Positions 43,102-55,067 of a stretch of 64,000 nt of DNA are shown here, piece after piece. Under the pieces are notes generated by a model. It made no database searches. It had not been told where the DNA came from and worked only from the letters and a program-made list of their open reading frames with translations. The DNA is from Merluccius polli. Taxonomy: Eukaryota; Chordata; Actinopteri; Gadiformes; Merlucciidae. The first letter of the stretch is position 1; the number at the start of each line of letters is the position of its first letter. Position numbers and translations under genes: made by a program. Location: NCBI GenBank assembly GCA_030340625.1, contig JAOPHQ010000610.1, positions 1 to 64,000 of the forward strand, given 5' to 3'.

Positions 43102-45109
43102 TTTGTATAAGTTATCTCGATGACCCCCCCCACCTCGTCCGACGACTGGGCAGTTGAATGGGGGATCAAAGGCAATGCACTCGCCAATATCCAGTCATCC
43201 GCAGCTCTCTCGTCACGCCCCTTTTAACATTAATGCATTATTAAAATGAATTAGTTATCTGTCTTGTATTAAAACCAGTATTGTTTTTATACTATAGACT
43301 TAAAGGTTTTTCTTTCTTCTTTCGTCTTTTCGATGAGTCATTATTTGATTGGTATATTTATTTATTTAAAAAAATAGGAGTCACCTTTGGAGTGAGTTTT
43401 AACCGGGATGAAATGGTTTTAAAACCCTATATTCCGTTGGCTCGGTTTGGAATTAGGTTGTATTCCTGGTTTAGTATAAACGTACTATCGAAATGTTAGG
43501 ACACATCATCAGTAGTGGACCTCAGGATCATCGGATGTTTCGGCCATTACCATCTATACACCCTCACCTAAGGAAGGCCCGCCTGAGATTGATCAAGTCT
43601 CAGGACGTGTCGAATCCAAAATGGAATTGGTTTTGGGGTTAAAGTGTTTTAGAGTTGATCATTTGTTGATCGTTTGTTTTCATTATTCTCTACTAGAGGT
43701 AGTAAACGGTTTTTAAGGATACATTGCTTTAATTATGAAAGGTAATTTCTTAAGGTCATTACCTTATTGAGTTTTGAAAAAGTAGGAGCGTTCTGGAGTT
43801 GAGAAAGGTCACGTTGTTTTCCTTTTCTCCACTAGAGGCAGTATAACGTTTTTAAGGATACATTGCTTTAATTATGAAATGTAATTTCTTAAGGCCATTA
43901 CCTTATTGAGTTTTGAAAAAGTAGGAGCGTTCTGGAGTTGAGAAAGGTCACGTTGTTTTCCTTTTCTCCACTAGAGGCAGTATAACGTTTTTAAGGATAC
44001 ATTGCTTTAATTATGAAATGTAATTTCTTAAGGCCATTACCTTATTGAGTTTTGAAAAAGTAGGAGCGTTCTGGAGTTGAGAAAGGTCACGTTGTTTTCC
44101 CTTTTCTCCACCAGTGGGCAGTATAACACATTTTAAGGCTACATTGCTTTAATTGTGAAAATTAATTTCCTATGGTCATTACCTTATTGAGCTTTGAAAA
44201 AGCAGGATGGTTCTGGAAACGAGTTGCAGAAAAAACATTGTGTGTGTGTGTGTGTAACACTCACCACCTGATCAGCACAAACCAGTTGTTAACACCGCTA
44301 GGTAGCTCTGGTTTGGCCAATCAGGACCGAAGCTCTGTTCTGATGATGAAGCCACGTCAGCTCCATACAGCGCAGGGTGCTAAACAACACGTTAAGCTAA
44401 AAAGCCTTTATCCTGTGCCACATACACCGCACGACCCCAGGAATGGCTTTAGAAAAAACTCCATATTCATGTTATAGTCTAATCTCCAGGTGTTAACTTC
44501 AATAACGGTTTCAATATTGATTAAACATCAATTGTGTTGTATTCTTCTGATGGGTAATGGTATCCATCCTGTCCAATCAGAATCTTGATTCGTGACTTAG
44601 TTAAGGAATTAACACTAGGAGAGTGATTTCGCGATACGATTACCCAGAATGCAACGCATTGTTTATTTGCATTAACCCTCCCCTAAACGCGTTTTGGGTA
44701 ATAACTTTAGTTATATAGGTCGTAAAGACACCCAGGTTGGTTCTACCCCCACTAAATCAGGTACGCGCTATCCAATGGAACCCACCTCAACGCTCTACGT
44801 GAACCGGAAGTACCTTAAAACGCTCGATCTTGAGGCGGAGATGCAGTCTGCTGTATCTCTGGAATGGAACGTCGTATTAAGTCAGGGACAAGACTGCCGT
44901 GTTCCGAGTCGCCACAAACCATCTGACGGACGCTGTTTCCGAATTCCTATGATAATCAGAAAATCGGTTAGGAAAAGAAAATGAATAACCACAGACGTTA
45001 CTGGTGGTTATGTTCGGGTATAGAGTCAGAGATGGATCTGAGAGGCCTCAGATCCCATATTGGCATCAGACCACACTCCCGTGTTTAGAGATAGATTAGA
45101 GTTGAGTTA
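43102..45109 (+). repeat. Satellite core unit U4
   Basis: Counterpart of U1 at an offset of 10,680 bp. It differs at scattered sites (for example GGTTTTAAAACCC against GGTTTTTAAACCC). Confidence 0.93.
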
Positions 45110-45828
45110 GGGTTAGATAAGGTGGAATAAAGGCTTAAGGGAAAGGTTAGGGTTAGGGCAAGGGGGGTTAGTTAGAGATAGATCTGAGAGGCCCTCAGAG
45201 CAAGGGTTAGGGTTAGAGGGTTATGGTTAGGTAAGATAGAGTGAGTGGTTAGGGTTAGGGTAAAGGTTAGGGATGGGGTTAAGGGTTAGGGTTAGAGGGT
45301 TATGGTTAGGTAAGATAGAGTGAGTGGTTAGGGTTAGGGTAAAGGTTAGGGATGGGGTTAAGGGTTAGGATTAGGGGTTATGGTTAAGGGTTAGGGTTAG
45401 GGCTAGGGGTTAAGGTTAGGGTTAGGTAAGATAGAGCGAGGGGTTAGGGTTAGGGTAAAGGTTAGGGATGGGGTTAAGGGTTAGGGTTAGAGGGTTATGG
45501 TTAGGTAAGATAGAGTGAGTGGTTAGGGTTAGGGTAAAGGTTAGGGATGGGGTTAAGGGTTAGGATTAGGGGTTATGGTTAAGGGTTAGGGTTAGGGCTA
45601 GGGGTTAAGGTTAGGGTTAGGTAAGATAGAGCGAGGGGTTAGGGTTAGGGTAAAGGTTAAGGGATGGGGTTAAGGGTTAGGTAAGAGAGTGAGGGGTTAG
45701 GGTTAGGGTAAAGGTTAAGGATGGGGTTAAGGGTTAGGATTAGGGGTTAAGGGTTAGGATTAGGGGTTATGGTTAAGGGTTAAGGTTATGGTTAAGGGTT
45801 AGGGTTGGGTTAAGGGTTAGGTTTAGGG
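45110..45828 (+). repeat. Linker 4: degenerate telomeric block C
   Basis: Counterpart of linker 1, with the same order of variants including AGGTAAGAGAGTGAGGGG near 45,690. Confidence 0.9.
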
Positions 45829-45953
45829 AAGGTAGAGTCAAGGTGAGAGGTCTGTACGGACTGAACTCACCCCTGCCGGATCGGGCATGTAAACTCTACC
45901 TCCCTCTACTCCCTCACTTTCATGAGGGAAGAGAGGAGAGAAGAGAGAAGAGA

Positions 45954-46021
<68 letters not shown>

Positions 46022-46222
46022 TCGATGCTGTCTAAAGTAAGTGAAAGAAGGTTGTTAATTAATAACGGTTTACAAATTATGCTGCAATGAGAACCAACAC
46101 TATTCCCTCTATAGACACCACCAGGCCACAGCCTGGTGGAACCCACAGAGCCAACAGTGCCGGTAAGGGGTTGAAATGGACTTGGAGAGAGCCCGTTCTT
46201 TCGATGGCCCTGGCTGGTTAGG
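45829..46222 (+). repeat. Block D (GA unit) before U5
   Basis: Nearly identical to 35149-35542; CCCTCTATAGACACC here against CCCTCTGTAGACACC there. Confidence 0.92.
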
Positions 46223-48092
46223 TTTGTATAAGTTATCTCGATGACCCCCCCCACCTCGTCCGACGACTGGGCAGTTGAATGGGGGATCAAAGGCAATGCA
46301 CTCGCCAATATCCAGTCATCCGCAGCTCTCTCGTCACGCCCCTTTTAACATTAATGCATTATTAAAATGAATTAGTTATCTGTCTTGTATTAAAACCAGT
46401 ATTGTTTTTATACTATAGACTTAAAGGTTTTTCTTTCTTCTTTCGTCTTTTCGATGAGTCATTATTTGATTGGTATATTTATTTATTTAAAAAAATAGGA
46501 GTCACCTTTGGAGTGAGTTTTAACCGGGATGAAATGGTTTTAAAACCCTATATTCCGTTGGCTCGGTTTGGAATTAGGTTGTATTCCTGGTTTAGTATAA
46601 ACGTACTATCGAAATGTTAGGACACATCATCAGTAGTGGACCTCAGGATCATCGGATGTTTCGGCCATTACCATCTATACACCCTCACCTAAGGAAGGCC
46701 CGCCTGAGATTGATCAAGTCTCAGGACGTGTCGAATCCAAAATGGAATTGGTTTTGGGGTTAAAGTGTTTTAGAGTTGATCATTTGTTGATCGTTTGTTT
46801 TCATTATTCTCTACTAGAGGTAGTAAACGGTTTTTAAGGATACATTGCTTTAATTATGAAAGGTAATTTCTTAAGGTCATTACCTTATTGAGTTTTGAAA
46901 AAGTAGGAGCGTTCTGGAGTTGAGAAAGGTCACGTTGTTTTCCTTTTCTCCACTAGAGGCAGTATAACGTTTTTAAGGATACATTGCTTTAATTATGAAA
47001 TGTAATTTCTTAAGGCCATTACCTTATTGAGTTTTGAAAAAGTAGGAGCGTTCTGGAGTTGAGAAAGGTCACGTTGTTTTCCCTTTTCTCCACCAGTGGG
47101 CAGTATAACACATTTTAAGGCTACATTGCTTTAATTGTGAAAATTAATTTCCTATGGTCATTACCTTATTGAGCTTTGAAAAAGCAGGATGGTTCTGGAA
47201 ACGAGTTGCAGAAAAAACATTGTGTGTGTGTGTGTGTAACACTCACCACCTGATCAGCACAAACCAGTTGTTAACACCGCTAGGTAGCTCTGGTTTGGCC
47301 AATCAGGACCGAAGCTCTGTTCTGATGATGAAGCCACGTCAGCTCCATACAGCGCAGGGTGCTAAACAACACGTTAAGCTAAAAAGCCTTTATCCTGTGC
47401 CACATACACCGCACGACCCCAGGAATGGCTTTAGAAAAAACTCCATATTCATGTTATAGTCTAATCTCCAGGTGTTAACTTCAATAACGGTTTCAATATT
47501 GATTAAACATCAATTGTGTTGTATTCTTCTGATGGGTAATGGTATCCATCCTGTCCAATCAGAATCTTGATTCGTGACTTAGTTAAGGAATTAACACTAG
47601 GAGAGTGATTTCGCGATACGATTACCCAGAATGCAACGCATTGTTTATTTGCATTAACCCTCCCCTAAACGCGTTTTGGGTAATAACTTTAGTTATATAG
47701 GTCGTAAAGACACCCAGGTTGGTTCTACCCCCACTAAATCAGGTACGCGCTATCCAATGGAACCCACCTCAACGCTCTACGTGAACCGGAAGTACCTTAA
47801 AACGCTCGATCTTGAGGCGGAGATGCAGTCTGCTGTATCTCTGGAATGGAACGTCGTATTAAGTCAGGGACAAGACTGCCGTGTTCCGAGTCGCCACAAA
47901 CCATCTGACGGACGCTGTTTCCGAATTCCTATGATAATCAGAAAATCGGTTAGGAAAAGAAAATGAATAACCACAGACGTTACTGGTGGTTATGTTCGGG
48001 TATAGAGTCAGAGATGGATCTGAGAGGCCTCAGATCCCATATTGGCATCAGACCACACTCCCGTGTTTAGAGATAGATTAGAGTTGAGTTAG
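46223..48092 (+). repeat. Satellite core unit U5
   Basis: Counterpart of U2, with two about 140-bp copies plus the variant copy. Confidence 0.93.
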
Positions 48093-49009
48093 GGTTAGAT
48101 AAGGTGGAATAAAGGCTTAAGGGAAAGGTTAGGGTTAGGGCAAGGGGGGTTAGTTAGAGATAGATCTGAGAGGCCCTCAGAGCAAGGGTTAGGGTTAGAG
48201 GGTTATGGTTAGGTAAGATAGAGTGAGTGGTTAGGGTTAGGGTAAAGGTTAGGGATGGGGTTAAGGGTTAGGGTTAGAGGGTTATGGTTAGGTAAGATAG
48301 AGTGAGTGGTTAGGGTTAGGGTAAAGGTTAGGGATGGGGTTAAGGGTTAGGATTAGGGGTTATGGTTAAGGGTTAGGGTTAGGGCTAGGGGTTAAGGTTA
48401 GGGTTAGGGTTAGGGTTAGGGTTAGGGTTAGGGTTAGGGTTAGGGTTAGGTATGGGGATGAAAACCACTCGAAGTGATACTATCGGGAATAACTCGAGAA
48501 CGGTAAGTCCGATCGACTTCAAACCACTTTCTATGCCCACTTTGTAGGCCGTTCCGGACAGTTTGGAACCATCCCCAAGGTTGTAGGACTTACGGTTCCC
48601 GAGATAGAAAAATCACCATTTTCGAAGTGATACTATCGGGAATAACTCGAGATAGGATAGTGCTAGAGACATTGTTCTGGTATGCATAGAAGCGTCTTGG
48701 GAAGGCGCATCCGTGGATACCTCAACCTCCCATATGCGACATATAGTTCCGGAGTTATTCCAAAAAGTATCATGTCATATGATGTGATGAAAATATTCCT
48801 AAGTGTTTAGGGTTAGGGTTAGGGTTAGGGTTAGGGTTAGAGGGTTAGGGTTAGGGTTAGGGTTAGGGTTAGGGTTAGGGTTAGGGTTAGGTTACAGGCT
48901 CAGCGAGGTAATGGGTACCCCTACCCACATGCGAAGGGTTAGGGTTAGGGTTAGGGTTAGGGTTAGGGTTAGGTTACAGGCTCAGCGAGGTAATGGGTTA
49001 GGGTTAGGG

Positions 49010-49050
<41 letters not shown>

Positions 49051-49051
49051 G
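48093..49051 (+). repeat. Linker 5: block C, E copy, two T fragments
   Basis: Counterpart of linker 2: E copy 7, T fragments at 48892-48935 (ending GCGAA) and 48974-48997 (ending AATGGG). Confidence 0.9.
48450..48808 (+). repeat. Block E copy 7
   Basis: Same variant as copy 2 (CCCACTTTGTAGGCC; AAAATATTCC). Confidence 0.92.
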
Positions 49052-51061
49052 TTTGTATAAGTTATCTCGATGACCCCCCCCACCTCGTCCGACGACTGGG
49101 CAGTTGAATGGGGGATCAAAGGCAATGCACTCGCCAATATCCAGTCATCCGCAGCCCTCTCGTCACGCCCCTTTTAACATTAATGCATTATTAAAATGAA
49201 TTAGTTATCTGTCTTGTATTAAAACCAGTATTGTTTTTATACTATAGACTTAAAGGTTTTTCTTTCTTCTTTCGTCTTTTCGATGAGTCATTATTTGATT
49301 GGTATATTTATTTATTTAAAAAAAATAGGAGTCACCTTTGGAGTGAGTTTTAACCGGGATGAAATGGTTTTTAAACCCTATATTCCGTTGGCTCGGTTTG
49401 GAATTAGGTTGTATTCCTGGTTTAGTATAAACGTACTATCGAAATGTTAGGACACATCATCAGTAGTGGACCTCAGGATCATCGGATGTTTCGGCCATTA
49501 CCATCTATACACCCTCACCTAAGGAAGGCCCGCCTGAGATTGATCAAGTCTCAGGACGTGTCGAATCCAAAATGGAATTGGTTTTGGGGTTAAAGTGTTT
49601 TAGAGTTGATCATTTGTTGATCGTTTGTTTTCATTATTCTCTACTAGAGGTAGTAAACGGTTTTTAAGGATACATTGCTTTAATTATGAAAGGTAATTTC
49701 TTAAGGTCATTACCTTATTGAGTTTTGAAAAAGTAGGAGCGTTCTGGAGTTGAGAAAGGTCACGTTGTTTTCCTTTTCTCCACTAGAGGCAGTATAACGT
49801 TTTTAAGGATACATTGCTTTAATTATGAAATGTAATTTCTTAAGGCCATTACCTTATTGAGTTTTGAAAAAGTAGGAGCGTTCTGGAGTTGAGAAAGGTC
49901 ACGTTGTTTTCCTTTTCTCCACTAGAGGCAGTATAACGTTTTTAAGGATACATTGCTTTAATTATGAAATGTAATTTCTTAAGGCCATTACCTTATTGAG
50001 TTTTGAAAAAGTAGGAGCGTTCTGGAGTTGAGAAAGGTCACGTTGTTTTCCCTTTTCTCCACCAGTGGGCAGTATAACACATTTTAAGGCTACATTGCTT
50101 TAATTGTGAAAATTAATTTCCTATGGTCATTACCTTATTGAGCTTTGAAAAAGCAGGATGGTTCTGGAAACGAGTTGCAGAAAAAACATTGTGTGTGTGT
50201 GTGTGTGTAACACTCACCACCTGATCAGCACAAACCAGTTGTTAACACCGCTAGGTAGCTCTGGTTTGGCCAATCAGGACCGAAGCTCTGTTCTGATGAT
50301 GAAGCCACGTCAGCTCCATACAGCGCAGGGTGCTAAACAACACGTTAAGCTAAAAAGCCTTTATCCTGTGCCACATACACCGCACGACCCCAGGAATGGC
50401 TTTAGAAAAAACTCCATATTCATGTTATAGTCTAATCTCCAGGTGTTAACTTCAATAACGGTTTCAATATTGATTAAACATAAATTGTGTTGTATTCTTC
50501 TGATGGGTAATGGTATCCATCCTGTCCAATCAGAATCTTGATTCGTGACTTCGTTAAGGAATTAACACTAGGAGAGTGATTTCGCGATACGATTACCCAG
50601 AATGCAACGCATTGTTTATTTGCATTAACCCTCCCCTAAACGCGTTTTGGGTAATAACTTTAGTTATATAGGTCGTAAAGACACCCAGGTTGGTTCTACC
50701 CCCACTAAATCAGGTACGCGCTATCCAATGGAACCCACCTCAACGCTCTACGTGAACCGGAAGTACCTTAAAACGCTCGATCTTGAGGCGGAGATGCAGT
50801 CTGCTGTATCTCTGGAATGGAACGTCGTATTAAGTCAGGGACAAGACTGTCGTGTTCCGAGTCGCCACAAACCATCTGACGGACGCTGTTTCCGAATTCC
50901 TATGATATTCAGAAAATCAGTTATGAAAAGAAAATGAATAACCACAGACGTTACTGGTGGTTATGTTCGGGTATAGAGTCAGAGATGGATCTGAGAGGCC
51001 TCAGATCCCATATTGGCATCAGACCACACTCCCGTGTTTAGAGATAGATTAGAGTTGAGTT
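49052..51061 (+). repeat. Satellite core unit U6
   Basis: Counterpart of U3; three about 140-bp copies plus the variant copy. Confidence 0.93.
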
Positions 51062-51982
51062 AGGGTTAGATAAGGTGGAATAAAGGTTTAAGGGAAAGGT
51101 TAGGGTTAGGGCAAGGGGGTTAGTTAGAGATAGATCTGAGAGGCCCTCAGAGCAAGGGTTAGGGTTAGAGGGTTATGGTTAGGTAAGATAGAGTGAGTGG
51201 TTAGGGTTAGGGTAAAGGTTAGGGATGGGGTTAAGGGTTAGGGTTAGAGGGTTATGGTTAGGTAAGATAGAGTGAGTGGTTAGGGTTAGGGTAAAGGTTA
51301 GGGATGGGGTTAAGGGTTAGGATTAGGGGTTATGGTTAAGGGTTAGGGCTAGGGGTTAAGGTTAGGGTTAGGTAAGATAGAGCGAGGGGTTAGGGTTAGG
51401 GTAAAGGTTAGGGATGGGGTTAAGGGTTAGGGTTAGAGGGTTATGGTTAGGTAAGATAGAGTGAGTGGTTAGGGTTAGGGTAAAGATTAGGGATGGGGTT
51501 AAGGGTTAGGATTAGGGGTTATGGTTAAGGGTTAGGGTTAGGGTTAGGGTTAGGGTTAGGGTTAGGGTAGGGTTAGGGTTAGGGTTAGGGTTAGGGTTTG
51601 GGTTAGGGTTAGGGTTAGGGTTAGGGTTAGGGTTAGGGGGTTAGGGTTAGGGTTAGGGTTTGGGTTAGGGTTAGGGTTAGGGTTAGGGTTAGGGTTAGGG
51701 TTAGGGTTAGGTTACAGGCTCAGCGAGGTAATGGGTACCCCTACCCACATGCGAAGGGTTAGGGTTAGGGTTAGGGTTAGGGTTAGGGTTAGGTTACAGG
51801 CTCAGCGAGGTAATGGGTTAGGGTTAGGGTTAGGGTTAGGGTTAGGGTTAGGGTTAGGGTTAGGTTACAGGCTCAGCGAGGTAATGGGTACCCCTACCCA
51901 CATGCGAAGGGTTAGGGTTAGGGTTAGGGTTAGGGTTAGGGTTAGGTTACAGGCTCAGCGAGGTAATGGGTTAGGGTTAGGG

Positions 51983-52023
<41 letters not shown>

Positions 52024-52024
52024 G
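51062..52024 (+). repeat. Linker 6: block C, TTAGGG and four T fragments, no block E
   Basis: T fragments at 51712-51755 and 51865-51908 (44 bp) and at 51794-51817 and 51947-51970 (24 bp). The pair repeats as an about 153-bp tandem. Confidence 0.9.
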
Positions 52025-54035
52025 TTTGTATAAGTTATCTCGATGACCCCCCCCACCTCGTCCGACGACTGGGCAGTTGAATGGGGGATCAAAGGCAATG
52101 CACTCGCCAATATCCAGTCATCCGCAGCCCTCTCGTCACGCCCCTTTTAACATTAATGCATTATTAAAATGAATTAGTTATCTGTCTTGTATTAAAACCA
52201 GTATTGTTTTTATACTATAGACTTAAAGGTTTTTCTTTCTTCTTTCGTCTTTTCGATGAGTCATTATTTGATTGGTATATTTATTTATTTAAAAAAAATA
52301 GGAGTCACCTTTGGAGTGAGTTTTAACCGGGATGAAATGGTTTTTAAACCCTATATTCCGTTGGCTCGGTTTGGAATTAGGTTGTATTCCTGGTTTAGTA
52401 TAAACGTACTATCGAAATGTTAGGACACATCATCAGTAGTGGACCTCAGGATCATCGGATGTTTCGGCCATTACCATCTATACACCCTCACCTAAGGAAG
52501 GCCCGCCTGAGATTGATCAAGTCTCAGGACGTGTCGAATCCAAAATGGAATTGGTTTTGGGGTTAAAGTGTTTTAGAGTTGATCATTTGTTGATCGTTTG
52601 TTTTCATTATTCTCTACTAGAGGTAGTAAACGGTTTTTAAGGATACATTGCTTTAATTATGAAAGGTAATTTCTTAAGGTCATTACCTTATTGAGTTTTG
52701 AAAAAGTAGGAGCGTTCTGGAGTTGAGAAAGGTCACGTTGTTTTCCTTTTCTCCACTAGAGGCAGTATAACGTTTTTAAGGATACATTGCTTTAATTATG
52801 AAATGTAATTTCTTAAGGCCATTACCTTATTGAGTTTTGAAAAAGTAGGAGCGTTCTGGAGTTGAGAAAGGTCACGTTGTTTTCCTTTTCTCCACTAGAG
52901 GCAGTATAACGTTTTTAAGGATACATTGCTTTAATTATGAAATGTAATTTCTTAAGGCCATTACCTTATTGAGTTTTGAAAAAGTAGGAGCGTTCTGGAG
53001 TTGAGAAAGGTCACGTTGTTTTCCCTTTTCTCCACCAGTGGGCAGTATAACACATTTTAAGGCTACATTGCTTTAATTGTGAAAATTAATTTCCTATGGT
53101 CATTACCTTATTGAGCTTTGAAAAAGCAGGATGGTTCTGGAAACGAGTTGCAGAAAAAACATTGTGTGTGTGTGTGTGTGTAACACTCACCACCTGATCA
53201 GCACAAACCAGTTGTTAACACCGCTAGGTAGCTCTGGTTTGGCCAATCAGGACCGAAGCTCTGTTCTGATGATGAAGCCACGTCAGCTCCATACAGCGCA
53301 GGGTGCTAAACAACACGTTAAGCTAAAAAGCCTTTATCCTGTGCCACATACACCGCACGACCCCAGGAATGGCTTTAGAAAAAACTCCATATTCATGTTA
53401 TAGTCTAATCTCCAGGTGTTAACTTCAATAACGGTTTCAATATTGATTAAACATAAATTGTGTTGTATTCTTCTGATGGGTAATGGTATCCATCCTGTCC
53501 AATCAGAATCTTGATTCGTGACTTCGTTAAGGAATTAACACTAGGAGAGTGATTTCGCGATACGATTACCCAGAATGCAACGCATTGTTTATTTGCATTA
53601 ACCCTCCCCTAAACGCGTTTTGGGTAATAACTTTAGTTATATAGGTCGGTAAAGACACCCAGGTTGGTTCTACCCCCACTAAATCAGGTACGCGCTATCC
53701 AATGGAACCCACCTCAACGCTCTACGTGAACCGGAAGTACCTTAAAACGCTCGATCTTGAGGCGGAGATGCAGTCTGCTGTATCTCTGGAATGGAACGTC
53801 GTATTAAGTCAGGGACAAGACTGCCGTGTTCCGAGTCGCCACAAACCATCTGACGGACGCTGTTTCCGAATTCCTATGATATTCAGAAAATCAGTTATGA
53901 AAAGAAAATGAATAACCACAGACGTTACTGGTGGTTATGTTCGGGTATAGAGTCAGAGATGGATCTGAGAGGCCTCAGATCCCATATTGGCATCAGACCA
54001 CACTCCCGTGTTTAGAGATAGATTAGAGTTGAGTT
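52025..54035 (+). repeat. Satellite core unit U7
   Basis: Three about 140-bp copies plus the variant copy; one extra G at GGTCGGTAAAGAC (53,646) distinguishes it. Confidence 0.93.
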
Positions 54036-55067
54036 AGGGTTAGATAAGGTGGAATAAAGGCTTAAGGGAAAGGTTAGGGTTAGGGCAAGGGGGGTTAGTT
54101 AGAGATAGATCTGAGAGGCCCTCAGAGCAAGGGTTAGGGTTAGAGGGTTATGGTTAGGTAAGATAGAGTGAGTGGTTAGGGTTAGGGTAAAGGTTAGGGA
54201 TGGGGTTAAGGGTTAGGGTTAGAGGGTTATGGTTAGGTAAGATAGAGTGAGTGGTTAGGGTTAGGGTAAAGGTTAGGGATGGGGTTAAGGGTTAGGATTA
54301 GGGGTTATGGTTAAGGGTTAGGGTTAGGGATAGGGGTTAAGGTTAGGGTTAGGTAAGATAGAGCGAGGGGTTAGGGTTAGGGTAAAGGTTAGGGATGGGG
54401 TTAAGGGTTAGGGTTAGAGGGTTATGGTTAGGTAAGATAGAGTGAGTGGTTAGGGTTAGGGTAAAGGTTAGGGATGGGGTTAAGGGTTAGGATTAGGGGT
54501 TATGGTTAAGGGTTAGGGTTAGGGCTAGGGGTTAAGGTTAGGGTTAGGTAAGATAGAGCGAGGGGTTAGGGTTAGGGTAAAGGTTAGGGATAGGGTTAGG
54601 GTTAGGGTTAGGGTTAGGTTTGTATAAGGGTTAGGGTTAGGGTTAGGGTTAGGTTTGTATAAGGGTTAGGGTTAGGGTTAGGGTTAGGTATGGGGATGAA
54701 AACCACTCGAAGTGATACTATCGGGAATAACTCGAGAACGGTAAGTCCGATCGACTTCAAACCACTTTCTATGCCCACTAAGTAGGCCGTTCCGGACAGT
54801 TTGGAACCATCCCCAAGGTTCTAGGACTTACGGTTCCCGAGATAGAAAAATCACCATTTTCGAAGTGATACTATCGGGAATAACTCGAGATAGGAAAGTG
54901 CTAGATACATGGTTCTGGTATCCATAGAAGCGTCTTGGGAAGGCGCATCCGAGGATACCTCAAGCTCCCATGTGGGACTTATAGTTCCGGAGTTATTCCA
55001 AAAAGTATCATGTCATATGATGTGATGAAAATTTTCCTAAGTGTTTAGGGTTAGGGTTAGGGTTAGG
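54036..55067 (+). repeat. Linker 7: block C, two core stubs, E copy
   Basis: Besides block C it has two 10-bp stubs TTTGTATAAG (54619-54628 and 54653-54662), each the start of a core unit, followed at once by GGTTAGGG; then E copy 8. Confidence 0.9.
54688..55046 (+). repeat. Block E copy 8
   Basis: Full-length, TTTGGAACCATCC type. Confidence 0.92.

Noticed and set aside
38124..52033. ORFs of repeated Val-Arg / Leu-Gly in the linkers
   Set aside because: Six-base telomeric repeats have no stop in some frames; these are low-complexity artefacts.
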